64,000 nt of DNA from Incurvaria masculella (GCA_946894095.1 OX335661.1:248001-312000), one strand, 5' to 3'; positions 20,131-31,886 are shown, numbered from the stretch's first letter. The notes: a model not told the origin generated them from the sequence alone. A program made the numbers and translations.

Positions 20131-22201
20131 ATGGACGTCGACGAAGCTCTTGTTGTGATGTATTATTATTTGAGAAGAAAACGAAGAAAGACAGCCAAGG
20201 AAAGAAAATATTGGGTGCACCCAATCCTGAGAGAAAGATTTAGTTTGGGAACATTTCAGAATTTAATAACAGAATTGAGGAGTGACGAAATTAAGTTTTT
20301 CAACTATTTTAGAATGTCGATAACTACATTCAACCATCTATTGGCTCAAATATCAGTGAGCATAAACTACCAAAATACGAGATTTAGAGACTGCATTTGT
20401 ACTGAAGAAAGGTTGGCGATATTTTTAAGGTAATATAATTATACATATTAATTTGTATAAAGGAAGAAATAAAACAGTCACTTTTAGTTCACATATATTT
20501 ATTGAAAGAAATAACTTTAATTTTTTTTAATTACGAAAACAAATTAAATATTACTAAAATCTAAGTCCGAATCTTGAGTATTACTTGAATGTAGTGACAA
20601 AGTAGGTGATGCTGGTTCAACGAGTTGGCGTGTCGAATATCCATATCCACTTGAAGGGAAGATATTATTCTGGTTTAATGGTGGGTGCACATTCTGGTTT
20701 TGTGACGAATATACAGATTGTTGCACGTGATCTCTTGACTGTGAATGCCAACCATAGTTTGATGAGTATAAACGACTTTCACGCTGCTTTTTAATATTTT
20801 GAATCAGTGACAGCACGCCTGATTGAAACTCTAAAGTTTCGCTATCGTCAAAAGACGTAACGCTCGGTAGAACACCTTTGAAAAAAGAGAGCATTGGATG
20901 TTCGTTACTTCTGTCTGACTGTAGCCTGCTATCTAAAAACTGGCTCATTTTGTCATCGAGGGTTTTGGGCTTTTTGGAAGTGCTTGGTAATAGCAGCTCT
21001 GAATTTATATCTGTTGTATTGGCCGCTGATGCCTCGGGACATGTATCTGTTGGACGCTTCTTGACAGAATCATGAGTTCGATTAGGCTCAGCCACTTTTT
21101 GCAGAAAACTCATCTGTTCTTTATATATATATGGCTTTGAAAACTTAGCCCCTGCTCCGGATTTTTTGACGTCTTTTTTATTTGCTCGCATCCAGGCATC
21201 TCGTAGATTCGACCACTTTGTAGATACTAATTTACCTGCAATTACAATAGGTACATATAGAAATGTTAATTATTTTACCTACTTAATTATTTTACAGATA
21301 TTGCGCATCGGGTTGTTCCTTCAAAGAATTGCACTATAGTTACAGAGTTGGTGTGTCAACTATTAGTAAAATCTGCAAAGAAATTAGTTCCACTATCTGG
21401 GATGTATTAAGAGACGAGTTCATGAAAATTCCTGATAATGAGAGTAAATGGTTGGAAATTGCAAAAAGTTTTGATATGAAAGCCAACTTTCCGCACTGTC
21501 TTGGAGCAGTTGATGGTAAGCACATAAGAGTGGTGAAACCAAACAATACTGGCTCGATGTATTTTAATTACAAAGATTATTTTTCATTTGTTTTACTAGC
21601 CGTTGTTGATTCAGAATATCGTTTTATTTTTATGAGTGTTGGCTCGTATGGAAAAGAATGCGATTCTTCAATATTCAAGGAGTCAACTATATGGAAGAAA
21701 CTGAATGATGGTAGTTTAAATATACCAAAACCAAGGCCTCTACATGCAACACTTCAAAATGATATGCCTTATGTTCTCGTGGGCGATGAGGCTTTCCCTC
21801 TGTCAACAAATTTGTTAAGACCTTTTGGAGGCACTCATTTAGACCACATGAAAAAAATATTTAACTATCGTTTAAGTCGGGCAAGAAGGTACGTTGAATG
21901 CGCATTCGGTATTTTAGCCAATAAATGGAGAATATTTCATCGGCCACTGGATGTCCACCCAGACACGGCTATCGAAATTGTAAAAGCGTGTACAGTATTA
22001 CACAATTTTGTAAGAGAAAAGGACGGTCTGAACTTTGAAGATATTCATTATGCGGCAGAAAATCCGATGCAAGAACAAGTACAACTGCAAAACTGTAATC
22101 CACGTGGTGGTCCTATTGCAAATGATATACGGTCTGAATTTGCAAACTACTTCGTTTCAACAATAGGCTCGGTGCCTTGGCAACCAGAAGCGCATGGTTA
22201 A
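20131..22201 (+). CDS. Harbinger-1 transposase (HARBI1-like DDE nuclease), two exons
   Basis: Exon 1 is 20,131-20,429 (donor AAG|GTAATA); exon 2 is 21,298-22,201 (acceptor ttttacag). The join restores the conserved LRYCASGCSFKELHYSYRVG block, and 299 + 904 nt give 400 residues. Residues near the N-terminus are basic (YYYLRRKRRKTAKERKYW). The catalytic triad is visible: Asp in [10 protein letters not shown], Asp in VGDEAFPLS, Glu in RARRYVECAFGILANKWRIF. This is the DDE_Tnp_4 type that cuts TTA/TAA targets. In this superfamily the nuclease needs a partner DNA-binding protein, here the MADF gene on the other strand. A poly(A) signal (AATAAA, about 22,234) falls in the partner's intron. All residues look intact, so this copy may be active or very recent. 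Confidence 0.92.
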
Positions 22202-22437
22202 TATTTATGTTTTGAATTTTACGTATATTATTAAATAAATAACTTCAAACACTTACCACATGATTGTCTTTCTTTTTCGTCCAAATTGTCAAAATTAGGT
22301 ATGAGTAGGCAGCAAACTTCCCGCCAAGCAGCTATTTTCAGTTGCTTATCTTTATAATCATTTAGAGTTTTGTCCCAAAGGACACCTCTTTCCTGAACTA
22401 GTGTGATCAATTGTTCGGGGTTGATATTTCTTTCCAT
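20544..22437 (-). CDS. Harbinger-1 MADF/BESS accessory DNA-binding protein, two exons
   Basis: Exon 1 is 22,437-22,257 (donor G|GTAAGT); exon 2 is 21,235-20,544 (acceptor tgtaattgcag). The join reads ...GKLVSTKWSNLRDAWMRA, completing a MADF domain (residues 1-90; start MERNINPEQLITLVQERGVLWD, split across exons). 181 + 692 nt give 290 residues. A BESS-like motif follows (MLSFFKGVLPSVTSF ... SGVLSLIQNIKK), then a Ser/Gln/Asn-rich tail. MADF proteins bind DNA and BESS motifs mediate protein contacts, so it probably brings the nuclease to the TIRs. Exon 2 lies wholly in the transposase intron, and the transposase exon 2 lies wholly in this gene's intron. Confidence 0.92.
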
Positions 22438-22749
22438 TACTACGAATCACCAAACGTGCGTACAATAAAAACACAACAACTCTGCTTGCGCGCCGCGATG
22501 TGTGTGTGCGCGATCGCAGGTACGACGTACGCACGAACGGAATGAGGGGTAGCGGGGAGAGGGTTATCGGCTCCGACATCAGACAAATGTGAACAGCGCC
22601 GTTCTTAATCATAGGCGAGCGAGATCCGACACGATTTTTTTCCGGGCGTAGAGGGCTGGCAAAACACCCGACATTTCTTGTCGGAGCCGACACAAAATCG
22701 GTTTCCGATAAGTGTGAATAGCGTCATATACAATGCTCTGCCACTAGAA

Positions 22750-22797
22750 CTTCCGTTTAATATACGGATCCGACACCCGACAAGTGGGAACGAGCTC
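22750..22797 (-). repeat. Right TIR of Harbinger-1
   Basis: Inverted partner of 19,985-20,032, followed by the TTA duplication. Confidence 0.9.
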
Positions 22798-23031
22798 TTA
22801 TGAGTTACGCTGAGCTCCGCTTGGGTCAATGTCGTTCTGGACTGATGTCGGGCTGAATTATATCCTGGATAAACAGTGACCCAAAGGGCAGGTCCGAAAT
22901 GCTAGTCGACACTTATTTACGAACAGATAGACAATGTATTTACCTACGAAAGTTGATCAAAATCGGTTGGGTATGTGTTATGATTAAAAAAACATCCAAA
23001 TATTGCCATTAATAAAATCGGGGGAAGGAAT

Positions 23032-23152
23032 GTACAGTCGAAACGCCTCAAATCTAGTCACAATAGACTTTGAACCTTTAAAAGTTGAACAGACTAAATG
23101 AGAGAACGAGATGAGTGATTTCGGTCACTTACGTCGCACATTGCGTCCGCGC
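23032..23152 (+). repeat. Dispersed repeat, copy 1
   Basis: About 110 bp (starting acagtcgaaacgcctcaaat, with aacctttaaaagttgaacag in the middle and cagttacgtcgcacattgc-like sequence at the end) recurs in the same orientation at 35,745-35,852, about 90% identical by eye. In the second place it borders the Tc1 fragment. No coding potential. Family unknown. Confidence 0.75.
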
Positions 23153-23182
23153 TTGATTCATGCGGAAAGAGTATAGTCGTAT

Positions 23183-23404
23183 ATGGTGCGCCCCCTTGCT
23201 CGCGCTAGCGTAAAACGTATGAAGACGAACGAGCCCGAACTCTTCCGATCTAGTTTGACCCGCGACGGCCGCGCGCCGGACGTGCAGCCGCTAGCCAAGC
23301 CAGGCGAGCGTCGTCGCGCCGCGGCCGTCTCCGCCGCCCGCTCCGAACCCCCTCCGCCGATGCCGCCGCAGGCCGCGCAAGGTAGTCGGCGCGTGACCTC
23401 GTGA
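23183..23404 (+). other. GC-rich open frame of unknown status
   Basis: A 73-codon frame rich in Arg, Ala and Pro in a strongly GC-rich island (about 23,190-23,400). A GT donor-like site (gcgcaaggtagtc) lies near its end, so it could be the first exon of a host gene, but nothing downstream supports it before the satellite. It contains a 12-base stretch identical to a common sequencing-adapter end (see findings). Treat as unproven. Confidence 0.2.
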
Positions 23405-23611
23405 TTTTAGGAGATAGCATAGAGGCGAGATGGAAATGATATTTGAATAAAATTAAACGTTTATCTTACAATTTATATATTATTTATTTGTTACCTATTT
23501 ATTGAGTATTGTCATTATTGTTTCAATTAGGCCAGGCCGTTGGATAGGTGAAAAAAAATTCTTAGGGATCGAGATTTGTAAAATCTTTGTCCGCCACAAA
23601 TAATTGAGGAG

Positions 23612-26600
23612 ATGTCGGACTGATGGACTGGAGGCTAAGCAATACTGGGTGCAGTTCGTTTCTGGATGGGTTACTCTTCAAACGTTGAGGCTGACCGTGT
23701 TTCAACTATAGGATAAAAAGATGTTGGACAGACGGACTGGAGGTTAATCAATACTGGGTGCAGTTGGTTACTGGGTGGGTTACTCTTCAAACGTTGCGAC
23801 TGGCCGTGGCTCAACTATAGGATCCCTTCCTGACTTAAAAAGATGTTGGACAGACGGACAGTAGGTTAAGCAATACTGGGTGCAGCCAGTTTCTGGATGG
23901 GTTACTCTTCAAACGTTGAGGCTGTCCGTGTTTCAACTAAAGGATACCTTTTTTGCTTAAAATGTTGGACAGACGGACCGGAGGTTAACCAATACTGGGT
24001 GCAGTCGGTTACTGGATGGGTTACTCTTCAAACGTTGAAGCTGGCCGTGGTTCAACTATAGGAGCCCTTCCTTACTTAACAAGATGTTGGACAGACGGCC
24101 CGGAGGTTAACCAATACTGGGTGCGGTGGGTTACTGGATGGGTTACTCTTCAAACGTTGCGACTGGCCGTAGCTCAACTATAGGATCCCTTCCTGACTTA
24201 AAAAGATACTGGACAGACGGACAGAAGGTTAAGCAATACTGGGTGCAGCCAGTTTCTGGATGGGTTACTCTTCAAAGATGAAGGCTGGTCGTAGTTCAAC
24301 GGCAGGATCTGTTCCTTACTCAGGAATATATTGGACAGACGGACTGGAGGTTAAGCAATACTGGGTGCAGTCGGTTCCTGGATGGGTTATTCTTCAAACG
24401 TTGAGGCTGGCCGTGGTTCAACCGTAGGATCTCTTCCTCACTAAAGAATATGTTGGACAGACAAACTGGAGGTAAACCAATACTGGGTGCAGTCGGTTAC
24501 TGGATGGGTTACTCTTCAAACGTTGCGACTGGCCGTGGCTCAACCATAGGATCTCTTCCTTACTTAAATATATGTTGGACAGACGGACAGTAGGTTAAGC
24601 AATACTGGGTGCAGTCGGTTTCTGGATGGGTTGCTCTTCAAACGTTGAGGCTGGCCGTGGTTCAACTATAGGATACCTTCCTTACTTTAGAAGATGTTGG
24701 ACAGACGGACTTGAGGTTACGCAATACTGGGTGCAGTCGGTTACGGTAGGGTTACTCTTCAAACGTTGAGGCTGGCCGTGGTTCAACTATATGATCCCTT
24801 CCTTACTTAAGAAGATGATGGACGGACGGACTGGAGGTTAACCAATACTGGGTGCAGTCGGTTTCTGGATGGGTTATTCTTCAAACGTTGAGGCTGGCCG
24901 TGGTTCAACTATAGGATCCCTTCCTGACTTAAAAAGTTGTTGGACAGACGGACAGAAGGTTAAGCAATACTGGGTGCAGCCAGTTTCTGGATGGGTTACT
25001 CTTCAAAGATGAAGGCAGGTCGTAGTTCAACGGCAGGATCTGTTCCTTACTCAGGAATATATTGGACAGACGGACTGGAGGTTAAGCAATACTGGGTGCA
25101 GTCGGTTCCTGGATGGGCTACTCTTCAAACGTTGAGGCTGGCCGTGGTTCAACTATAGGATCCCTTCCTTACTTTAGAAGATGTTGGACAGACGGACTTG
25201 AGGTTACGCAATACTGAGTGCAGTCGGTTACGGTAGGGTTACTCTTCAAACGTTGAGGCTGGCCGTGGTTCAACTATAGGATCCCTTCCTTACTTAACAA
25301 GATGTTGGACAGACGGCCTGGAGGTTAACCAATACTGGGTGCAGTCGGTTTCTGGATGGGTTACTCTTCAAACGTTGCGACTGGCCGTGGCTCAACTATA
25401 GGATCCCTTCCTGACTTAAAAAGATGTTGGACAGACGGACAGAAGGTTAAGCAATACTGGGTGCAGTCGGTTTCTGGATGGGTTACTCTTCAAACGTTGT
25501 GACTGGCCGTGGCTCAACTATAGGATCCCTTCCTTACTTAACAAGATGTTGGACAGACGGCCTGGAGGTTAACCAATACTGGGTGCAGCCGGTTTCTGGA
25601 TGGGTTACTCTTCAAAGATTGAGGCTGGCCGTAGTTCAACTATAGGATCCCTTCCTTACTTAACAAGATGTTGGACAGACGGCCTGGAGGTTAACCAATA
25701 CTGGGTGCAGTCGGTTTCTGGATGGGTTACTCTTCAAACGTTGCGACTGGCCGTGGCTCAACTATAGGATCCCTTCCTGACTTAAAAAGATGTTGGACAG
25801 ACGGACAGAAGGTTAAGCAATACTGGGTGCAGCCGGTTTCTGGATGGGTTACTCTTCAAAGATTGAGGCTGGCCGTAGTTCAACTATAGGATCCCTTCCT
25901 TACTTAACAAGATGTTGGACAGACGGCCTGGAGGTTAACCAATACTGGGTGCAGTCGGTTTCTGGATGGGTTACTCTTCAAACGTTGCGACTGGCCGTGG
26001 CTCAACTATAGGATCCCTTCCTGACTTAAAAAGATGTTGGACAGACGGACAGAAGGTTAAGCAATACTGGGTGCAGCCAGTTTCTGGATGGGTTACTCTT
26101 CAAAGATGAAGGCTGGTCGTAGTTCAACGGCAGGATCTGTTCCTTACTCAGGAATATATTGGACAGACGGACTGGAGGTTAAGCAATACTGGGTGCAGTC
26201 GGTTTCTGGATGGGTTGCTCTTCAAACGTTGAGGCTGGCCGTGGTTCAACTATAGGATACCTTGCTCACTTAAGAATATCTTGGACAGACAAACTGGAGG
26301 TTAAGCAATACTGGGTGCAGTCGGTTACTGGATGGGTTACTCTTCAAACGTTGAGGCTGGCCGTGGTTCAACTATAGGATCCCTTCCTTACTGAACAAGA
26401 TGTTGGACAGACGGCCTGGAGGTTAACCAATACTGGGTGCAGTCGGTTTCTGGATGGGTTACTCTTCAAACGTTGCGACTGGCCGTGGTTCAACTATAGG
26501 ATCCCTTCCTCACTTAAGAAGATGTTGGACAGACAGACTGGAGGTTAAGCAATACTGGGTGCAGTCGATTTCTGGATGGGTTACTCTTCAAACGTTGTGA

Positions 26601-29600
26601 CTGGCCGTGGCTCAACTATAGGATCCCTTCCTCACTTAAGAATATGTTGGACAGACAGACTGGAGGTTAAGCAATACTGGGTGCAGTCGGTTACTGGATG
26701 GGTTACTCTTCAAACGTTGAGGCTGGCCGTGGTTCAACTATAGGATTCCTTCCTCACTTAAGAATATGTTGGACAGACAGACTGGAGGTTAAGCAATACT
26801 GGGTGCAGTCGGTTTCTGGATGGGTTACTCTTCAAACGTTGTGACTGGCCGTGGCTCAACTATAGGATCCCTTCCTTACTTAATAAGATGTTGGACAAAC
26901 GGCCTGGAGGTTAACCAATACTGGGTGCAGTCGATTTCTGGATGGGTTACTCTTCAAACGTTGCGACTGGCCGTGGTTCAACTATAGGATCCCTTCCTCA
27001 CTTAAGAAGATGTTGGACAGACAGACTGGAGGTTAAGCAATACTGGGTGCAGTCGATTTCTGGATGGGTTACTCTTCAAACGTTGTGACTGGCCGTGGCT
27101 CAACTATAGGATCCCTTCCTCACTTAAGAATATGTTGGACAGACAGACTGGAGGTTAAGCAATACTGGGTGCAGTCGGTTACTGGATGGGTTACTCTTCA
27201 AACGTTGAGGCTGGCCGTGGTTCAACTATAGGATTCCTTCCTCACTTAAGAATATGTTGGACAGACAGACTGGAGGTTAAGCAATACTGGGTGCAGTCGA
27301 TTTCTGGATGGGTTACTCTTCAAACGTTGTGACTGGCCGTGGCTCAACTATAGGATCCCTTCCTCACTTAAGAATATGTTGGACAGACAGACTGGAGGTT
27401 AAGCAATACTGGGTGCAGTCGGTTACTGGATGGGTTACTCTTCAAACGTTGAGGCTGGCCGTGGTTCAACTATAGGATTCCTTCCTCACTTAAGAATATG
27501 TTGGACAGACAGACTGGAGGTTAAGCAATACTGGGTGCAGTCGGTTTCTGGATGGGTTACTCTTCAAACGTTGCGACTGGCCGTGGCTCAACTATAGGAT
27601 CCCTTCCTGACTTAAAAAGATGTTGGACAGACGGACAGAAGGTTAAGCAATACTGGGTGCAGCCAGTTTCTGGATGGGTTACTCTTCAAAGATTGAGGCT
27701 GGCCGTAGTTCAACTATAGGATCCCTTCCTTACTTAACAAGATGTTGGACAGACGGCCTGGAGGTTAAGCAATACTGGGTGCAGCCAGTTTCTGGATGGG
27801 TTACTCTTCAAACGTTGAGGCTGGCCGTGGTTCAACTATAGGATCCCTTCCTTACTTTAGAAGATGTTGGACAGACGGACTTGAGGTTACGCAATACTGG
27901 GTGAAGTCGGTTACGGTAGGGTTACTCTTCAAACGTTGCGACTGGCCGTGGCTCAACTATAAGATCCCTTCCTGACTTAAAAAGATGTTGGACAGACGGA
28001 CAGTAGGTTAAGCAATACTGGGTGCAGCCAGTTTCTGGATGGGTTACTCTTCAAACGTTGAGGCTGGCCGTGGTTCAACTATAGGATCCCTTCCTGACTT
28101 AAAAAGATGTTGGACAGACGGACAGAAGGTTAAGCAATACTGGGTGCAGTCGGTTTCTGGATGGGTTACTCTTCAAACGTTGTGACTGGCCGTGGCTCAA
28201 CTATAGGATCCCTTCCTTACTTAATAAGATGTTGGACAAACGGCCTGGAGGTTAACCAATACTGGGTGCAGTCGATTTCTGGATGGGTTACTCTTCAAAC
28301 GTTGTGACTGGCCGTGGCTCAACTATAGGATCCCTTCCTTACTTAAGAATATGTTGGACAGACGGACTGGAGGTTAAGCAATACTGGGTGCAGTCGGTTA
28401 CTGGATGGGTTACTCTTCAAACGTTGTGACTGGCCGTGGCTCAACTATAGGATCCCTTCCTCACTTAAGAATATGTTGGACAGACGGACTGGAGGTTAAG
28501 CAATACTGGGTGCAGTCGGTTACTGGATGGGTTACTCTTCAAACGTTGAGGCTGGCCGTGGTTCAACTATAGGATCCCTTCCTTACTGAACAAGATGTTG
28601 GACAGACGGCCTGGAGGTTAACCAATACTGGGTGCAGTCGGTTTCTGGATGGGTTACTCTTCAAACGTTGTGACTGGCCGTGGCTCAACTATAGGATCCC
28701 TTCCTTACTTTAGAAGATGTTGGACAGACGGACTTGAGGTTAAGCAATACTGGGTGCAGTCGGTTACTGGATGGGTTACTCTTCAAACGTTGAGGCTGGC
28801 CGTGGTTCAACTATAGGATCCCTTCCTTACTGAACAAGATGTTGGACAGACGGCCTGGAGGTTAACCAATACTGGGTGCAGTCGGTTACTGGATGGGTTA
28901 CTCTTCAAACGTTGTGACTGGCCGTGGCTCAACTATAGGATCCCTTCCTCACTTAAGAATATGTTGGACAGACGGACTGGAGGTTAAGCAATACTGGGTG
29001 CAGTCGGTTACTGGATGGGTTACTCTTCAAACGTTGAGGCTGGCCGTGGTTCAACTATAGGATCCCTTCCTTACTGAACAAGATGTTGGACAGACGGCCT
29101 GGAGGTTAACCAATACTGGGTGCAGTCGGTTTCTGGATGGGTTACTCTTCAAACGTTGTGACTGGCCGTGGCTCAACTATAGGATCCCTTCCTTACTTTA
29201 GAAGATGTTGGACAGACGGACTTGAGGTTACGCAATACTGGGTGAAGTCGGTTACGGTAGGGTTACTCTTCAAACGTTGCGACTGGCCGTGGCTCAACTA
29301 TAAGATCCCTTCCTGACTTAAAAAGATGTTGGACAGACGGACAGTAGGTTAAGCAATACTGGGTGCAGCCAGTTTCTGGATGGGTTACTCTTCAAACGTT
29401 GAGGCTGGCCGTGGTTCAACTATAGGATCCCTTCCTGACTTAAAAAGATGTTGGACAGACGGACAGAAGGTTAAGCAATACTGGGTGCAGTCGGTTTCTG
29501 GATGGGTTACTCTTCAAACGTTGTGACTGGCCGTGGCTCAACTATAGGATCCCTTCCTTACTTAATAAGATGTTGGACAAACGGCCTGGAGGTTAACCAA

Positions 29601-30850
29601 TACTGGGTGCAGTCGATTTCTGGATGGGTTACTCTTCAAACGTTGTGACTGGCCGTGGCTCAACTATAGGATCCCTTCCTTACTTAAGAATATGTTGGAC
29701 AGACGGACTGGAGGTTAAGCAATACTGGGTGCAGTCGGTTACTGGATGGGTTACTCTTCAAACGTTGAGGCTGGCCGTGGTTCAACTATAGGATCCCTTC
29801 CTTACTGAACAAGATGTTGGACAGACGGCCTGGAGGTTAACCAATACTGGGTGCAGTCGGTTTCTGGATGGGTTACTCTTCCAACGTTGCGACTGGCCGT
29901 GGCTCAACTATAGGATCCCTTCCTGACTTAAAAAGATGTTGGACAGACGGACAGAAGGTTAAGCAATACTGGGTGCAGCCAGTTTCTGGATGGGTTACTC
30001 TTCAAAGATTGAGGCTGGCCGTAGTTCAACTATAGGATCCCTTCCTTACTCAAGAATATATTGGACAGACGGACTGGAGGTAAACCAATACTGGGTGCAG
30101 TCGGTTACTGGATGGGTTACTCTTCAAACGTTGCGACTGGCCGTGGCTCAACTATAGGATCCCTTCCTTACTTAAATAGATGTTGGACAGACGGACAGTA
30201 GGTTAAGCAATACTGGGTGCAGTCGGTTTCTGGATGGGTTGCTCTTCAAACGTTGAGGCTGGCCGTGGTTCAACTATAGGATACCTTCCTTACTTTAGAA
30301 GATGTTGGACAGACGGACTTGAGGTTACGCAATACTGAGTGCAGTCGGTTACGGTAGGGTTACTCTTCAAACGTTGAGGCTGGCCGTGGTTCAACTATAG
30401 GATCCCTTCCTTACTTAACAAGATGTTGGACAGACGGCCTGGAGGTTAACCAATACTGGGTGCAGTCGGTTTCTGGATGGGTTACTCTTCAAACGTTGCG
30501 ACTGGCCGTGGCTCAACTATAGGATCCCTTCCTGACTTAAAAAGATGTTGGACAGACGGACAGAAGGTTAAGCAATACTGGGTGCAGCCAGTTTCTGGAT
30601 GGGTTACTCTTCAAAGATTGAGGCTGGCCGTAGTTCAACTATAGGATCCCTTCCTTACTCAATAATATATTGGACAGACGGACTGGAGGTAAACCAATAC
30701 TGGGTGCAGTCGGTTACTGGATGGGTTACTCTTCAATCGTTGAGGCTAGCCTTTGTTCAACTATAGGATCCCTTCCTTACTTAATAAGATGTTGGACAAA
30801 CGGAATAGAGGTTAAACAATACTGGGTGCAGTCTGTTTGTAATTGGTTTC
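23612..30850 (+). repeat. 5S-rRNA/SINE-derived satellite array, about 60 monomers of about 121 bp
   Basis: The unit starts gatgttggacagacgga and continues with gaggttaagcaatactgggt, ggatgggttactcttcaaac, gaggctggccgtggttcaac and ataggatcccttccttactt. The first unit is at about 23,612 and the last partial one ends near 30,850. The blocks gttaagcaa, gggt and ggatgggt align in order and spacing with the 5S-like boxes A and C of the SINE at 15,505-15,575, and ggctggccgtggttc plus cccttccttactta continue the match into the SINE middle. The monomer thus equals the SINE head without its tail. Most units carry GGATCC. Variants at fixed positions (ggtt-tctgg / ggtt-actgg; gttgaggc / gttgcgac / gttgtgac) define subfamilies and higher-order repeats. 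Confidence 0.95.
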
Positions 30851-31378
30851 CTAGGCTCGGAATGAGAACAACATGTTATAATATAATTTCAAACTTATTA
30901 GGTAGGTAGTTAAGTTAGTTCTTACCACTGTAGGTATTATACTTACCTACCGAGAGCGTTTGTGCTGTGTTGCCTATCTCTGCACACCTAGATAACTCGA
31001 TAATGTGAGTTTTCATCTAAAAGATTTCAACAGGGGAAAATTGTTATAGGTGAGGGCGGAGGTTAAAATCATAATTTTCACTTAAATTTGGAGATACTTA
31101 TTTATTTATTCGTAATTATTATATTTATTGGTCTGTTAGGTGCACTCGGACACGAAGAGCCGATTGCATGCAAGGACACAACATCAGAATCAACGTCAAC
31201 GTATGATTAAACACGTCACTTTTTATGGAGAGTGTGGAAGGGTGACGAGTCAGCTCCATGCGGTTCACTAAAAGTGACGAGTTTGAACATTGATTAACTC
31301 AGGCGTTTCTACCTGCAATCTGGCGTTAGACTCGTAATTTCATATTTTACCGCTTTTACCGAAAAACAGACAAGAATC
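30851..31378. other. Right flank of the satellite, no gene
   Basis: After the last degenerate monomer the DNA is AT-rich and appears unique. A possible short inverted patch around 31,200-31,290 (acacgtcac... / ...gtgacgag) is too weak to call. Confidence 0.4.
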
Positions 31379-31495
31379 ATGGCCAAGCGGTCTAAACGAG
31401 CGGTATCGTGAAGAAAGAGACATTTCTGCAGTGTGTCTTGTAGTGAAGCTGGTCTATTGTGAAAGAAAACCGCGGGTTCGAAACCCAGGCCGAGA
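31379..31495 (+). repeat. tRNA-like sequence, probably a SINE or pseudo-tRNA
   Basis: A box-A-like stretch (tggccaagcggtctaaac) and a perfect box B (gggttcgaaaccc) occur, but about 110 bp separates the ends, too long for a normal Ser or Leu tRNA, and no clear acceptor stem or anticodon arm forms. It lies 120 bp upstream of a SINE tail. Confidence 0.4.
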
Positions 31496-31609
31496 CTGAA
31501 ATGTGAATTTTCGTTGAGAGTGCGGGTCATTTCTTGGTTCGGATTCGAAACCCATGTAAAACTGTATAGTTTATATATATATAAATATTTATACACATAC
31601 GTATCCTTG

Positions 31610-31850
31610 ATAGGTGGTAGGGTTAAGCCCGCCCGGGTTGGTAACCATCCCATCTTGGATAAAATATGGTCGAAGCGGCAATACAAATGTCGGCATTTTA
31701 CATCCAGTTCAATGTAACCAAGCTCATATTAAAGATAAAAAGTTCCTGGCACAGCAGCTAATTCCGTCGAAAATGCGGTGTCCCCCGCACACATTATATC
31801 GAAATTAATTAAATAAGCCATCCATGTCCAGTTACATAAAAAAAAATGAC
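31610..31850 (+). mobile_element. SINE tail, same family as 15.5 kb
   Basis: Shares taggtggtagggtt, cccgcccgggttggta, ggtcgaagcggcaat, catccagttcaatgta and agccatccatgtccagt with 15,650-15,855, ending in an A-run. The 5S-like head is absent here; the region upstream holds the tRNA-like patch instead. Confidence 0.75.
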
Positions 31851-31886
31851 TGGATGAATTCGCCCTTAGATGCAAGAAAAAAAGAC

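Larger units (their letters stand above)
19985..22797. mobile_element. Complete PIF/Harbinger transposon (Harbinger-1), 2,813 bp
   Basis: Terminal inverted repeats are about 48 bp: left from 19,985 (agctcgttcccacctgtcgg), right ending 22,797, whose reverse complement reads agctcgttcccacttgtcgg. The direct repeats TTA at 19,982-19,984 and 22,798-22,800 are the 3-bp duplication of this superfamily. Inside are an intact two-exon transposase on plus and an intact two-exon MADF/BESS protein on minus, physically interlocked. Nothing visible prevents autonomy. Confidence 0.95.

Noticed and set aside
22358..22829. Minus-strand open frames upstream of the MADF gene
   Set aside because: They cover the TIR and leader of Harbinger-1 and have no motif.
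23612..30850. CRISPR-like array or functional 5S rRNA gene cluster
   Set aside because: Units are fully repetitive with no unique spacers, the host is eukaryotic, and each unit lacks the 5' half of 5S rRNA.
30670..30909. 79-codon plus-strand frame at the satellite edge
   Set aside because: It only translates the last satellite monomers.
31379..31495. Functional Ser/Leu tRNA gene
   Set aside because: Both boxes occur but are too far apart and no stems form at the right places.
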